DNA of 64,000 nucleotides from Scortum barcoo (taxonomy: Eukaryota > Chordata > Actinopteri > Centrarchiformes > Terapontidae): positions 12,625,147 through 12,689,146 of the forward strand of contig CM041552.1 of assembly GCA_023238725.1 (NCBI GenBank), read 5' to 3'. Of this stretch, positions 35,701 through 46,706 are shown piece after piece. Each line of letters begins with the position of its first letter. Positions within the stretch are counted from its first letter, which is position 1. The notes below the pieces were generated by a model, which searched no databases, was not told where the DNA came from, and saw only the letters and a list, made by a program, of their open reading frames with translations. Both the position numbers and the translations under genes were made by a program.

Positions 35701-36541
35701 CAACTCGACGCTCTATACTCTTGCTTTCATCTATTACTACTAGAGTCACTATACTAACTCTGAGTCCTGTCTCTGACCCCTCACTCTCAAGCTCAGAATC
35801 ATAAAAAGAACACCTATAATCACCTTGAACTTCCTGCTGGGGCTTATATACATAAAGACTACAATCTCCTTCAATCTTCAATCTTCTCTTATCGTTAAGT
35901 AACACATACTTTCTTAATGGTGATGACCTTGACAAATAGAATATATAAAGTAGAACCCTGCCATAGTTGTCTTCCCACTGGACTCTAAATTTCCCTTCAC
36001 TGCTACTTTCTCCTCTACACTGACATGGGAGCTGAACTGACTTCCCCAAAGTCACTTCAACCCTAGTCCTTGTAACGTTTTGGTCTGACCCTTTTTTGCC
36101 AAATTGGTCTTGAACTCCTTCGTCCAACTGAATCTCTGGCTTCTCCTGCAGTGGAATCACAGCCCTTTGTAACCTTTGGTGCTTCACTCTCCACTGAAAT
36201 AAATTCTGCTGTTGTAAATTCTGGGGTATATTGGAAATCAATGTCACCAAATCTTCTTTCCTGTCCATTAACTGCAGAGTCATCCCTGGCATCATCAAAA
36301 ATGTGCACAGGATTATCAGCACCATCCACAACATGGACAGTCTCCTCTCCTGAATTTTGACCCTGGAGATCTTCATGCATCTCTTCCTCTGGCTCTCTTG
36401 AGCCTTCAACATCTCGGCTCTGTGAGCACGACGCCTCTTCTCTTGGCGCTTTGACACAATGTGATAAATGATACCACTTTGGAGACCCTTTAACCTGGAC
36501 CGCAGTTCCAGTACTGCGAACAACTTCAAATGGTCCTTCAT
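32701..36541 (-). pseudogene. ERV envelope gene with two Ig-like segments, broken
   Basis: Read on the minus strand. A 341-codon frame from an ATG at 36,541 overlaps the integrase in another frame and has a hydrophobic leader (MLWMVLIILCTFLMM, ~70-84). It then holds an Ig-like segment at ~158-250: VTLGKSVQLPCQC, a VQWED strand, and GDYRC at the end. A second, related segment at ~35,510-35,280 begins HLPCQC, has PKWKNG, and closes with FEDQGEYTC, the textbook Ig D-x-G-x-Y-x-C signature; it carries stops. SU-like sequence follows (34,117-33,572) with many Cys and N-glycosylation sites. An RKKR cleavage motif is at 33,370-33,359, then a hydrophobic segment, a TM ectodomain (ILAKQGGLCVALNLTGDACY, 33,110s) and a membrane span (VLVQILVAVLLSLCVMFCF) ending at 32,701. 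A solo LTR at 34,131 and several frame changes break it. Confidence 0.7.
34131..34581 (+). mobile_element. Solo LTR of sushi/Tf1-type family 1 (plus orientation)
   Basis: TGTCATGGTTCG ... AGATCTTAACA is collinear with the other family-1 LTRs in reverse complement and is flanked by CAAAA on both sides (34,126-34,130 and 34,582-34,586), a perfect 5-bp target duplication. TATA (CATATATAG) precedes CTCGTTGCCAGATCGTC. It is inserted in the env gene, opposite in orientation to the ERV. Confidence 0.92.
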
Positions 36542-37700
36542 GGCGTTTGTTATACCACTTCCTTCTAAACACCTTTACGAACACCTTGTCTCCAGGTTGC
36601 ACTGTGCTCCTCTTTTTCTCATTGAGCCTCTCCTGCACCTCCTCTGATCTTTGTCTTTTATCCACGAACTCTTTCCCATTGTCTGAGGATATCCGATCTG
36701 GAAGTCCCCACCTGCTTATGACCTCTCTACACAAAAACTTGGCAACAGACTGAGCATCCTTCCGCTTAGTTGGACAAGCCTCAGGCCACTGTGAAAATCT
36801 GTCGACAACGACAAGCATATATCTCTTTCCTTCAGCTGATTTTATCATGTCCACAAAATCCACACCTAGCTCACACATCGGACCCCTAAGAGTTGGAATG
36901 TAACCAGGAGGAACCATCACACCCCTCTGAACATTATTTTTCAGACAGATAGTACACCTGCCTATGACATAATCAATCTGTTCAAGCAAGTATGGTGCTC
37001 AAAAGCCATATTCTTTTGTGATCTTTCTCCTAACTTCCCCCCTTGCAACATGAGCTAACCCATGTGCTTCCTGAATGTGTTGGTCTTGCCACAACTGTTT
37101 ATCCATTGCAGGAGCAGCTTCCTGCATTGAAATCACATCCCTAAGCCTAATTTTGTCTTCCAAGTTCACTTCATGAGTGACCAGAAAAACTTTGCCTAAT
37201 TTGTCTGCTCCTGTGACTGCTTTTGCAGCTTCATCAGCCGCTTTATTTCCTCGGGTGACTTTTGACAGATCCATTTTATGTGCTGCACATTTAGCTATCG
37301 TTATTTATTTAGGCTTCATCATAGCATGCAACAGGTTCATTATTTGAGCATGATGTTGTCTTGGAGAACCATCCGTTTTCTTAAATCCGCTGTTCTTCCA
37401 CACCGCTCCAAACAAGTGACACACATTATGTGCATATGCAGAGTCTGTATATATTGTCACTTGCTTACCTTCCGCCAACAAATACGCTTTCAGTTAACCC
37501 CACAAGTTCAGCAAGTTGTGCAGATGCAGGCTTTGGTACTACTTCAGCCTTCTCAACTACATATTCAGTTCCCTGAGCTTTTAGTGCTGCATACCCAGCA
37601 CTCAATTTATCTCCTACACGATAACAGGACCCATTAGTCCAATACTCCAGGTAGGCGCAGTGGGAGGGCTTGCAAATCTAATCTAAGCCTCAAGAATTTC
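36063..37700 (-). pseudogene. ERV RNase H and integrase, catalytic Glu region deleted
   Basis: From 37,700 downward there are RNase H pieces (YWTNGSCYRVGDKLSAGYAA near 37,640; TRGNKAADEAAKAV at ~37,255) interrupted by stops. The integrase zinc-finger end follows (RCTICLKNNVQRG). The 308-codon frame 36,989-36,063 carries the core with VDFVDM (first Asp), LVVVDRFSQWPEACPTKRKD and RISSDNGKEFVD (second Asp). It then jumps to KRQRSEEVQERL, so the stretch with the catalytic Glu is missing. The C-terminal SH3-like part (QPGDKVFVKVFRRKWYNKRH, WYHLSHCVKAP) and a long acidic tail remain and overlap the start of env. Confidence 0.85.
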
Positions 37701-37727
37701 TCTGCTTCTTGAACACAGTCATGTGGT

Positions 37728-38989
37728 CTACCATATTCTGAGGTTGGCCAAGAGTCTCTTAATATCTCCTATGGCAGGCTGCATTCCTACCATAATCTCT
37801 TCCAACTTTGAAATCCAAGGATGTGCTCCATCTTGAAGAGTAGGTAGCTTCTCAAGTATATCTGACATATCTGTACTCTGCCAAGGCTTGTACTCCAGAT
37901 TCTGTCCCTGAATGACCACTGGACACATCTTCTCAGGTATCTTTCCTTTTCTTGGACGCAATGTATATTTCTTAGCCAATGTTTGGGAGCCTTTTTTCTG
38001 CAACTTTTTCTTCTGTATCAGCAGGTCCTCTAATTTATTTTCCAGTGTTTTTCTGCTTTCTGGTTTAGTAGATTCATCCAAGTATGAAAGGCATTGGTCT
38101 ATGCTTCTTTCGACCTCTCTTAAAGCCCTCCGTCTGTCCTCTTCTATTCTGGTACTGAATGCCATTGGAGAAGACCCTCTTGAAGGCAAAGAATCCTCGC
38201 TCTCCGAACCTCCATCGCTGTCTCCATTCTCACTCTCATTAGAGCTATCATCACCTGGGTCCTCCATGGTTTGCCTCCTCTCTTTTCCGCTTTAGCCAGT
38301 ATCCATCTGACTGCAGGGTCATATCCACCCATGGCCCCAGATCACATTGATCATCATCACTTCCAAAATCCATCCTCTTGATCCTCAGTTCACCCTAGGT
38401 TTCCAGATGTGCTATTTCCTTCTTACTTTTAGAGCTTGGGTACATCTTTATAGTTGTTTCCGCTTGTCCCACTTCTATTATTCGCTCATTCTCATCTTTA
38501 ATATATTAATTACCCTCCTGACTGATCACTGGGAGCTGGGGATAAATTTCCTTGAACTTCACCTCCTTCTCATAAGGTGTGGGTCTCTTTACTGGGTATG
38601 AGAAACATGTATTAACTTCTACCATTAGCTTTTCTATCTCTTTTATATTTTTTCCTATTTCTTCTACACTTCTACCACTCTTATCTTTTGCAGATTTTAT
38701 CAATTTTTGTCCCTCATTTTCAAACAGTTGGAGGATGCCAAGCTCTGTTTGTCTCTTTTCTTTATTCTTTTTTCTTTTGGTCTGCCTTGTACATAGACAC
38801 AAGCACCTGTATAGTTTTAATTACATCTGGGTTAAGGGTCCCCTCCACTGGCCATGGTTGGTCAATTTCAGGCCAACGCTTATGCCATTTCTCTGATATC
38901 TTTGCAATGGCTTTAACTAAGAAATTATTCTTCTGTACCACATCAACAGGAGTAATTACTTTCGAAATTTTAGTGTCCATTTTCGACAT
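37728..38989 (-). pseudogene. ERV gag (matrix to capsid N-terminus), frameshifted
   Basis: A real ATG at 38,989 starts MSKMDTKISKVITPVDVVQK, and the frame continues into charged helices (HKRWPEIDQPWPVEGTLNPD). The second frame, 38,802-38,506, is Lys/Glu-rich. The third, 38,267-37,728, has an acidic Ser-rich linker (MEDPGDDSSNESENGDSDGG), a helix-rich section and then YKPWQSTDMSDILEKLPTLQ, a capsid-start-like sequence. The rest of CA, NC and beyond is absent. Assignment rests on position, composition and the capsid-like 'PWQSTDM...LP' text. Confidence 0.65.
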
Positions 38990-40666
38990 TGTAATGGCGC
39001 CCTTGTGTTCCCTTATTATAAATTAAGACTTAATGACTAAAACTAAGATTAATGAAAAATTATTAGATTATTTCTCCCTTTTTTATTTCTTTTTATTTAC
39101 AAACCACTCATTTGCCACAATCAGTAAAAGAAAAATGAAATATATTTATCAACTTTAAACGAATCAAAGACTTACTAATATAAAGCAAAATCACATAAAT
39201 GAGTCCACGTATAATACACACAAATTATCTACCAAATTGTAAGTAACTTCTCCCCAATATCCTGCAAATAGAAAAAAGGTCCAATCCTATATAAAAGCAC
39301 AAAAAGTCACACACTCCTATAAGGGACAAACTAATCACCGAATGTATTCCCACTCACAGCAAGACAATCACCTCATTATCACCCAATGCTCACACCCATT
39401 CACCTTAAAATCATGAAACAATCTCAGTATTGAATCCCCAGCTCAGATCAGAATAAACCATGCACAGACAATGAAACTCACATTTGCAGCTCTCAACAAT
39501 GTTTAAACCAAGTAATTATACTCCATTAATTAATTAAATGTATTAAGTGGTCAGTCTGTTGCCAAGCTTCTCTTCTATGTAACTACAACATATAGTATCT
39601 TATGTGTATGTAGACAGATGGATGCACTCTATTAACCCCAAATTGAAAAATATTCTTATGATAGCCTATAAATGAAAACAAACTAAATACACATCAACAA
39701 TAGTGACTATAAATGAGTATATGCACATATGTTTAAAATGCAGGTATTTGCTAAAAGAGTTTGTGGATAAAGCCGCACACTGGCCTTGATCAGTCTGGAT
39801 TCAGGAGCTGCACACACTGTCATCAGCAAGCCTCAATCCGTGTGACACACTGGTCAACTGCCTTCTTGTCTGGGCTCCGTCTCTTCCCCAAGCTCTCACA
39901 CAGCAAGTGGATGAAGGTAGAAAAAAGAGAAAACAGGCAAGAGTTCAATATCTTATGAACCCACTACAGCACAAAAAAAAAACAATTCAATGTGATTTAT
40001 GCAAATTATCTGCCAACACTTAGACAGATTTTCCTTTTTAGACTACAACTATTAATAAACTCTAAGTTATAATGTCATACAATACATTATCAATTCAAAT
40101 ATTTTAGTTTATTTCACTCTAATATCGTTTTAAATCTTATATTATTACTCACAAGCAGTATTTCCTAATACTCTTTTTAATTTAGACAAGGAGAGAAGGG
40201 AGGGAGGACCCTCACCGCCCCCCTTATCAGGACGAACAATCTTATTGGCGTTCTATATTGGGTACCCCCCTTGCTCCGCCTCTTAAAATCAACAAGAACT
40301 TTCAGTGTATTCTAGCTCTTAGAGAGTGAACAACTATCTAGATCTCCGTATATCTCACCAAGATCAAATAGACTCCATATAGCAAAGCACCAAGTCAGAA
40401 ACAAAGCGCACACACACACAGCCAGAGCAAAATCTCAAACACACTTACACAGACTCAACAGACAAAGAAAGACAAAGAAAAAGAAAATACACACCTATTA
40501 ATCGACCAATCAATTCGCTACTCATGTTTCAAGATAAATAACTTTATCAAGGGATTTATTTATTTATTCTTCCTTTCTGTCTTACTGATCTTACTGATCA
40601 AACCTTTTTACTCACGCTCATGCACACAAAATATCCACACTAATCACTCCAAATGTCCTTCTTGTG

Positions 40667-40792
40667 GGCTCATATGTTCTAAAACATTCAATAACGTCCT
40701 CTCAAAAGAGGCTCATAAAGCTTATCAGTGTCCCCCTTAAAGGCTCATAAGTTTTAATCAGATTTATAAAGTTCTCGCTTTTAAGGCTCATA
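40667..40792. repeat. Four spaced copies of GGCTCATA
   Basis: GGCTCATA occurs at 40,667, 40,710, 40,742 and 40,785, so start-to-start spacing is 43, 32 and 43 bp. Copies 1 and 4 extend as GGCTCATATGTT; copies 2 and 3 as GGCTCATAA. The flanking bases are only loosely related. It could be an old duplicated enhancer unit. Confidence 0.6.
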
Positions 40793-41324
40793 TGTTTCAA
40801 CACTGAAAGACAAATTATCTAGTCTATTATCTAAGTTACCAAATCCCCTGTTCTCACTTACAACCTATATATACCTATTCAATATGAAATCTATCACATT
40901 AACATGAACCACATAAGCCAACCCATTCCACAGCCCTTCACACACACACAGAAAGTGAGAGAAAGAAAGAAAGAGGGACCGGTCATCCGACAAACAAAGA
41001 CACAAAACAAACTCTCAAAACAAAAACACACACCAAATTCAACATCACCCCAAAAACACAAACATTCAATCCTAAATTCTCAAAGTCGACTCATTCATAC
41101 TTTCCCTATAGCATGCTTTTTCTGCCACTCCTTTTTCTCTTTTTCCTTCTAAATTTATGCTACCTTTTGAGGTGTACATATTCAATGAGAGGCTGCTTCA
41201 GACACTGTTCGTCAACTAGTGTTCGAGCGGGAATGTACAATTGAATTTTTCATTCTACACCTTCAGTTCCTAGAACTGACCTGTAATTCACCTAGTGATT
41301 TTTCAGGATTTTAGGCCCATCTAA

Positions 41325-41463
41325 AACCGCCTCCCAGAGGGCTTTTGTCCAAATCTGTGGAACAAAGTTTTGAACTGGATGCTTGTTAAGCCAGTTGTCA
41401 GGATGCGGAGGCTTTAAATGCCTTTTCAACCGCCTCCCAGAGGGCTTTTGTCCAAATCTGTGG
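41325..41463. repeat. 36-bp perfect direct repeat
   Basis: The segment beginning AACCGCCTCCCAGAGGGC and ending CAAATCTGTGG is present at 41,325-41,360 and again, identical by eye, at 41,428-41,463, 103 bp apart. The sequences between and around differ. Confidence 0.85.
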
Positions 41464-41649
41464 CTTCCTTCTCTTTTATTTTTATTCTCTTTTCCTTTAT
41501 TCCTTTTCTTCTTTATTCTTAAACTCTTATTTTCTCTTTTCTCTTCATTTCTGTATAGTCTCTTTACTTTTTCCTGTTACCTTCTCTTGTATTTCTTTAC
41601 TTCTCTACTTCTCTTTTCCCTTGTCTCTTTTTTCTTATCAATTTCCCTT
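41464..41649. repeat. Polypyrimidine tract (CT-rich, plus strand)
   Basis: Nearly 190 bp of C/T with few purines (TTCTCTTTTATTTTTATTCT and similar). The Leu/Phe-rich plus-strand frame over it is compositional. It begins exactly where the second copy of the 36-bp repeat ends. Confidence 0.8.
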
Positions 41650-42300
41650 GGGCCCAGGGTTGTTACTTCTCTCTTTTTCCTTTAGTCAGTTCCGACTATT
41701 TCTCAAAGCCAACTGTAGGTGCCATATGCACATGTCCATGTATTTTATATTGAGTTCCTGATAAAGGACTACTGGAACACGGAACTTTTCAATTATTGTT
41801 TGAACGTTTTGAATTATTATTATTATTATTTGCACTATTATCAGCAGTTTTACCTCTGGTGATGTACCACAGTACATGATTTATGTTTACATAGAAATTT
41901 TTAGGTTGGTCTCACGGTTTTCTGACTGTGCGAGAAAAATTCTGTGGACCGTGGACTTTTTTATTGAACAACAATGTATGTTTTGTCGTTTTGTTTTTAT
42001 TATTTTTGTAAAAAATAAATCTACAAAAAATGCATCACTGGGAAGAAACTTTATTAAATGAAGACACGCGTCAGCCATGGACTCCTTGTTTGGATATTCG
42101 ATAGATTTTTATTGGGAAAACCTACACCAACTTTCAGACAGTGACTAATATACACGTCTTACCGTTAAGAGGATAAGGGCCCAGTCTTCATTAATTTTGC
42201 ATGGTGTTATTTAGCTCACCTTATTTTTACTAATTAGGCTATTCTACACTTTCACTTCAACTTCTTATTTTCTCTATCTTCTCTATTCTCTACACTCCCC

Positions 42301-42964
42301 CCTGTTGCGTTTTCAGTAATGCAAGAAACCCAAATTTGAAAATGAACAAACCAGCGCCCAATGATGTAAGAAAAGCTCACCTTACCTGCTGGCTCAGTGC
42401 GGGAGTCCGTGCATTTTTATAACAAAATAACCTCTGCTGAGCTGACATTTGTATTCCTCTCTAGTTGTGGTCGCACAAAAGCAGAAGCGCTTGTCACAAG
42501 TGTACTGGTACCCCTTGATTCTGAAACCTTTCCACTGCAACTAAGGCCCCTAATAAAGGCAGTGTGAAAACGTTCTTCCTCTCTATAAGATTCTGGACAC
42601 CGGATATCCAGTGCAGTGTATCCAAAGCAGAGTTTTAGATTTCCTTGAACAGGAAAGAGGGCAGATGCAGTAACACCTTACTGTAGAAGCTAACAGAACA
42701 TAAACTCAGCATTCACAATATCTCTGCCTTCTCAACTGCAGTGGATTTAATGAGTCACTGCTGGACATTTTCGAAATTACATACAGACACTTCAAATGGC
42801 TTGTTGTTTTGAGGCAATCAACACTGTGTTGTCAAGTCAACAAACCAATAAACAAACAGGACAGGACCCTGATGTGTGGTGATGTTTGTTGTTGTCACAT
42901 GATTTTTTTTTTTTTTTTACAATGATGTGAGGCATTTAGTGTATGCATCTTCCCACAACACACC
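42301..42964. other. Non-coding, nothing recognised
   Basis: Contains a T17-type run near 42,903. This is the DNA into which the sushi-type element inserted; the 5 bp at 42,965-42,969 (GATGG) are the left target duplication. Confidence 0.45.
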
Positions 42965-42969
42965 GATGG

Positions 42970-43400
42970 TGTAATGCTGACGCTCAGAGCAGAAGAACCC
43001 AAATGCAGGACAACCAACACAGCAGAGATAGTTTTAGACAGTTTATTTTCAATTGATCTTACGATCTCAGAACGTGAGCAAGACGATTACCAAAAATGAC
43101 GTGACTTGATTCTTGGCTTGGTTCAGAACAGGAACTTGACGCAAGAACAAGGACAACGATCTGGCAACGAGACAGGGGAAACGTAGACAATATATACACG
43201 AGGTAATGGGGAACAGGTGGAAACAATCAGGGCGGGGCAGACAATCTCACAAGGCACAAGGGAAACACACAAGGGCAGGAAGTTAAGGGACCTGAAACGA
43301 GAGGAGAGTTAGGGATTTCAAAATAAAACAGACAAGCCAGAACAGGAAACAGAAAACGTGGACATGACATGAAACTTAACAAACTTGACGAGACATAACA
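42970..43400 (-). repeat. 3' LTR of the sushi-type element
   Basis: Plus-strand text TGTAATGCTGACGC ... GACATAACA. On the minus strand it starts TGTTATGTC and follows the polypurine tract AAGGGGGGGGTAT (plus 43,401-43,413). It contains TATATATTG and, 32 nt downstream, GCCAGATCGTT (plus AACGATCTGGC at 43,155-43,165). Confidence 0.93.
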
Positions 43401-43439
43401 ATACCCCCCCCTTAGGACCGGCTCCAGACGGTCCTGGCG

Positions 43440-43566
43440 CCTCAGGATGGCACTGGTAGAAGTCATCTATGAGTTTGTCGTCCACTATGAAGCTGGCCGG
43501 GATCCATGACCGCTCCTCAGGTCCATAGCCCTCCCAGTTGACCAGAAACTGTCTCCCCCGGCCCCT
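43440..43566 (-). pseudogene. Chromodomain remnant at the integrase C-terminus
   Basis: One minus-strand frame reads RGRQFLVNWEGYGPEERSWI then PASFIVD and LIDDFYQCHPE. The aromatic/acidic pattern (VNWEGY...E.SWIP...I) is that of the chromodomain found at the end of chromovirus integrases, which can direct integration to chromatin. It lies one frame away from the integrase tail, so it is frameshifted. Confidence 0.85.
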
Positions 43567-43589
43567 CTTGCGTACTGCGCAGCAGCTTC

Positions 43590-46500
43590 TTTACGGCGTA
43601 GACGGGCCCCCCGTCAACCATCCTAGGCAAAGGCGGTGGTTTGGAGGGTGGCACCAGCGGGCTTCAGCTTGCTGACGTGGAAGGTGTGGTGAACACGCAG
43701 GGACCTGGGGAGTTTCAACTGGACAGAGACAGGATTTATTCATTTTGAGACTGGAAAAGGGCCCACAAACCTGGGAGCGAGTTTGCGGCTGTGGACATGA
43801 AGAGGCAGGTCTTTTGTGGAAAGCCAGACTTTCTGGCCCAGACGGTAAGCTGGCGCTGGTCTGCGGTGGCGGTCGGTGGCGGCCTTCATCCTGGACTGGT
43901 TCCTTAGAAGCATCCGCCGTGCTGCGGCCCAGATCTTCCGACATTTCTTCACCATGGCATGAGCTGATGGTACCGTCACCTCTCTGTCTCGTTGGTAGGG
44001 AAGAGAGGAGGCTGGTACCCATAGACCACTTGGAAGGGAGAGAGCCCGGTGGCCGCAGTGGGCAGAGAGTTGTGGGCATACTCTACCCATGTGAGATCTT
44101 GGCTCCAGGTAGTCTGGTTCTGTGCCATCAGGCATTTTAGGCAGGTCTCCAGCTCTTGGTTAAGCCGCTCTGTCTGGCCATTGGACTCCGGGTGATAACC
44201 GGAGGATAGGCTGACGGTGGCACCAAGGAGCTGACAAAACTCCTTCCAGAAGGCTGCGATAACACACTGTGGACCCCTGTCTGAAACAATGTCACAGGGG
44301 AGACCATGGATGCGAAAGACTTGGTTAATCATAATTTGTGCAGTTTGCTTGGCTGTGGTTAGCTTAGGTAGGGGACTGAAGTATGTCATCATTTGGAGAA
44401 CCGGTCTACCACCGTCAGCACTACTGTGTTACCTTGAGACGGAGGCAGACCCGTGATGATCGAAGTCCAGCAAGACGTGTGACCAAGGTCTATATGGCAC
44501 TGGCCGGTAGTGGCTGGAGGAGCCCCATCCGGGCCTGCCTCGACGCCTTACTCCTGGCACAGCCAGAGCAAGCTTTGACGTACTCAGCCACGTCCTTTGT
44601 GATAGACGGCCACCAGAATCTTTGCTGGATCACAAAAACAGTTCTCTTGACCCCAGGATGGCATGTGAGCAGTGAGGTATGAGCCCAATGGATAACCTGT
44701 TCGCGCAACACTTCTGCTACAAACAACCGGTTGCGAGGGCAGCCCTCAGGAGCTGTGTTTCTCCATGACTCGCTCGCTGCACATCCTTTTCTATCTGCCA
44801 AGTGACCAATCCTACTACACGGTCTGGTGGTAGGATAGTTTCAGGCTCCTTGGCAGTTGGTTCCGGCTCATACAGGCGGGACAGTATATCAGGCTTGACA
44901 TTCTGTGACCCCGGAACCTGCTAAAGAATAGTGCCCATCTTGCTTGTCGAGAATTTAATCTTTTTGCAGACTTGAGGTATTGCCAGGTTCTTATGATCGG
45001 TCCAGACGATGAATTGGCTGTTCTGCCCCCTCCAACCAGTGACGCCATTCTTCAAGCGCCACCTTGATCGCCAGCAACTCCTTATTTCCCACGTCGTAAT
45101 TCCTCTCTGCCGGTGTTTGCGGGAGAGGAAGGCACATGGGTGGATGCGGTTGTCCGTGGCCGACCTCTGTGAAAGGACAGCTCCGACCCCCTCATTCGAA
45201 GCATCCACTTCCACCACGAATTGAAGCGCTGGGTCCGGCACCGTCAGGACGGGAGCTGTGGTGAACAGATCCTTGAGTTTTTGAAACGCCTCCTCGGCCT
45301 CGGGAGTCCACTGAAAAACTGACATGACAGAGGTTAGAGCATGCAGGGGCGCTGCAACAGCGCTAAAATTCTTATGAACCTGCGGTAAAAGTTAGCGAAC
45401 CCCAGGAATTGCTGTACCTTCTTTCTTGAAGTGAGTGGGGGCCAGTTGGTAACAGCGCTAACTTTAGCTGGGTCCATCAAGACATTGTTTGCTGTGATGA
45501 CATAGCCCAGAAACGAGACCGAGGAGGCACGAAAGTCACATTTCTCTGCCTTAACATATAGTTGGTTCTCCAGCAGGCAAATCAGGAACTGCCGGACATG
45601 TCGTTGGTGGGTGGCGAGATCGGGAGAGAAGATGAGTATGTCGTCTAAATAAACAAAAACGAAATCATTCAGATATTTACGTAATATTTCATTGATAAAT
45701 GACTGGAAAACAGCTGGGGCATTGGTTAACCCAAAAGGCATGACTAAATATTCATAATGTCCCTGAGGAGTGTTGAACCCAGTCTTCCACTCATCTCCCT
45801 CCCGGATCCGCAACCAGGTGATAAGCGTTCCGCAGGTCCAGTTTGGTAAAGAATTTTGCCTGCTGGAGTAGCTCAAAGGCAGAGGAGATAAGTGGCAACG
45901 GGTAACGGTTCTTGACAGTGATTTCATTTAGTGCACTATAGTCAACGCACAGGCCGGAGCGAGCCGTCCTTCTTACCCACAAAGAAGAACCCGGCTCCGG
46001 CTGGTAATGATGAGGGGCGTATGATGCCGGTCCGCAGCGACGCTTCAATATATTCTTCCATGGCCTTCCTCTCGGAGCTGGAGATGGAGTACAGCCGAGC
46101 CTTAGGAATCGGAGCCCCTGGCAGGAGGTCGATTGCACAGTCCCATTCACGGTGGGGGGCAGAGACATAGCCTTGGCCTTGTTGAACACTTCCTTTACGT
46201 TGTGGTAGCAAGGTGGGACTTTGGAAATGTCCGGATAGTCGCTGGGGTTCGGGATCTGTTCATCGGTTCTCTGCTGGACCCTGTCAACAGAGAGAGGGAC
46301 AGACAAACACGAGACATGACAGGTAGACCCACTGCTTCACCCTCCCCGATTCCCAATCTATGTGTGGGTTATGCTTAACCAGCCAAGGAAACCCCAGAAT
46401 GAGTGGGTGAGAGGAGCAGTCAAAAACATGAAAGCCGAATGTCTTCAGAATGTACAGAGTCTATGGTTAGTCTTACTGGGAGGGTCTGTTCAGTGACATA

Positions 46501-46660
46501 GTTCAACAATTTGCCGTCCAATGACCTAGCACTGACCGGACTCTGGAGAAGGTTCCATAATTATGCCGAAGAGAGGAGGCAAGAGCCTTGTCCATCTCCA
46601 ACTCTCATTGGCACCTGAGTCTATCAGAGCTAGAAACAGCGTGGTGTTACCATTTACCGT
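43590..46660 (-). pseudogene. Sushi-type pol: protease, RT, RNase H, integrase
   Basis: On the minus strand: protease with ALIDSGANE (~46,600); RT N-terminus (LRTGIIRPSSLPAGAGFFFV, GLCVDYSALNEITVKNRYPL); RT palm with MPFGLTNAPAVFQ and FVYLDDILIFS (45,650s), then FLGFANFYRRFIRI; RNase H with FVVEVDASNEGVGAVLSQRS and IVWTDHKNL; integrase zinc finger (H and C residues in VIHWAHTSLLTCHPG ... CSGCARSK); integrase core with IVSDRGPQC (Asp) and SNGQTERLNQELE (Glu); and a GPF-like KLAPRFVGPFPVSK. At least four frame changes. The order and motifs are diagnostic for a chromovirus. Confidence 0.92.
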
Positions 46661-46706
46661 GAGTGTCACCTGAGTGAGGAGCCGAGGAGGATTGTTCTTG
46701 TCTTTA

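Larger units (their letters stand above)
32138..38989 (-). mobile_element. Endogenous retrovirus, internally deleted (gag / RNase H-integrase / env)
   Basis: On the minus strand the order is gag (38,989-37,728), RNase H and integrase (37,700-36,063), env (36,541-32,701) and a polypurine tract (32,570-32,549) with a presumed 3' LTR beyond. The 3' part of gag, protease and most of RT are absent: gag text runs directly into RNase H text near 37,700. Gammaretro/epsilonretrovirus-like fish ERV by integrase, Env TM layout and gag style (inference). The env is interrupted by a solo LTR at 34,131. Not functional. Confidence 0.75.
38990..42300 (-). other. Probable ERV leader/5' region, no LTR pair identified
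   Basis: No coding frame is credible. On the minus strand this lies upstream of the ERV gag and should hold leader and 5' LTR, but I could not find a copy of the sequence starting at 32,548. It contains a CT-rich tract, a 36-bp direct repeat and a four-copy octamer described separately. A purine run followed by TGTAGAG on the minus strand at ~42,299-42,310 (CAACAGGGGGGAG|TGTAGAG) looks like another PPT/LTR junction and may mark a different element. Confidence 0.3.

Noticed and set aside
38990..39010. TGGCGCCC as a lysine-tRNA primer-binding site for the ERV
   Set aside because: It occurs on the plus strand, whereas the ERV reads on the minus strand, and it lies next to the gag ATG with no LTR end beside it.
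41383..41685. 100-codon Phe/Leu-rich frame resembling a membrane protein
   Set aside because: Produced by the polypyrimidine tract; hydrophobicity is compositional.
43745..44140. 131-codon plus-strand frame
   Set aside because: Exact antisense of the sushi-type integrase, which has clear motifs on the minus strand.
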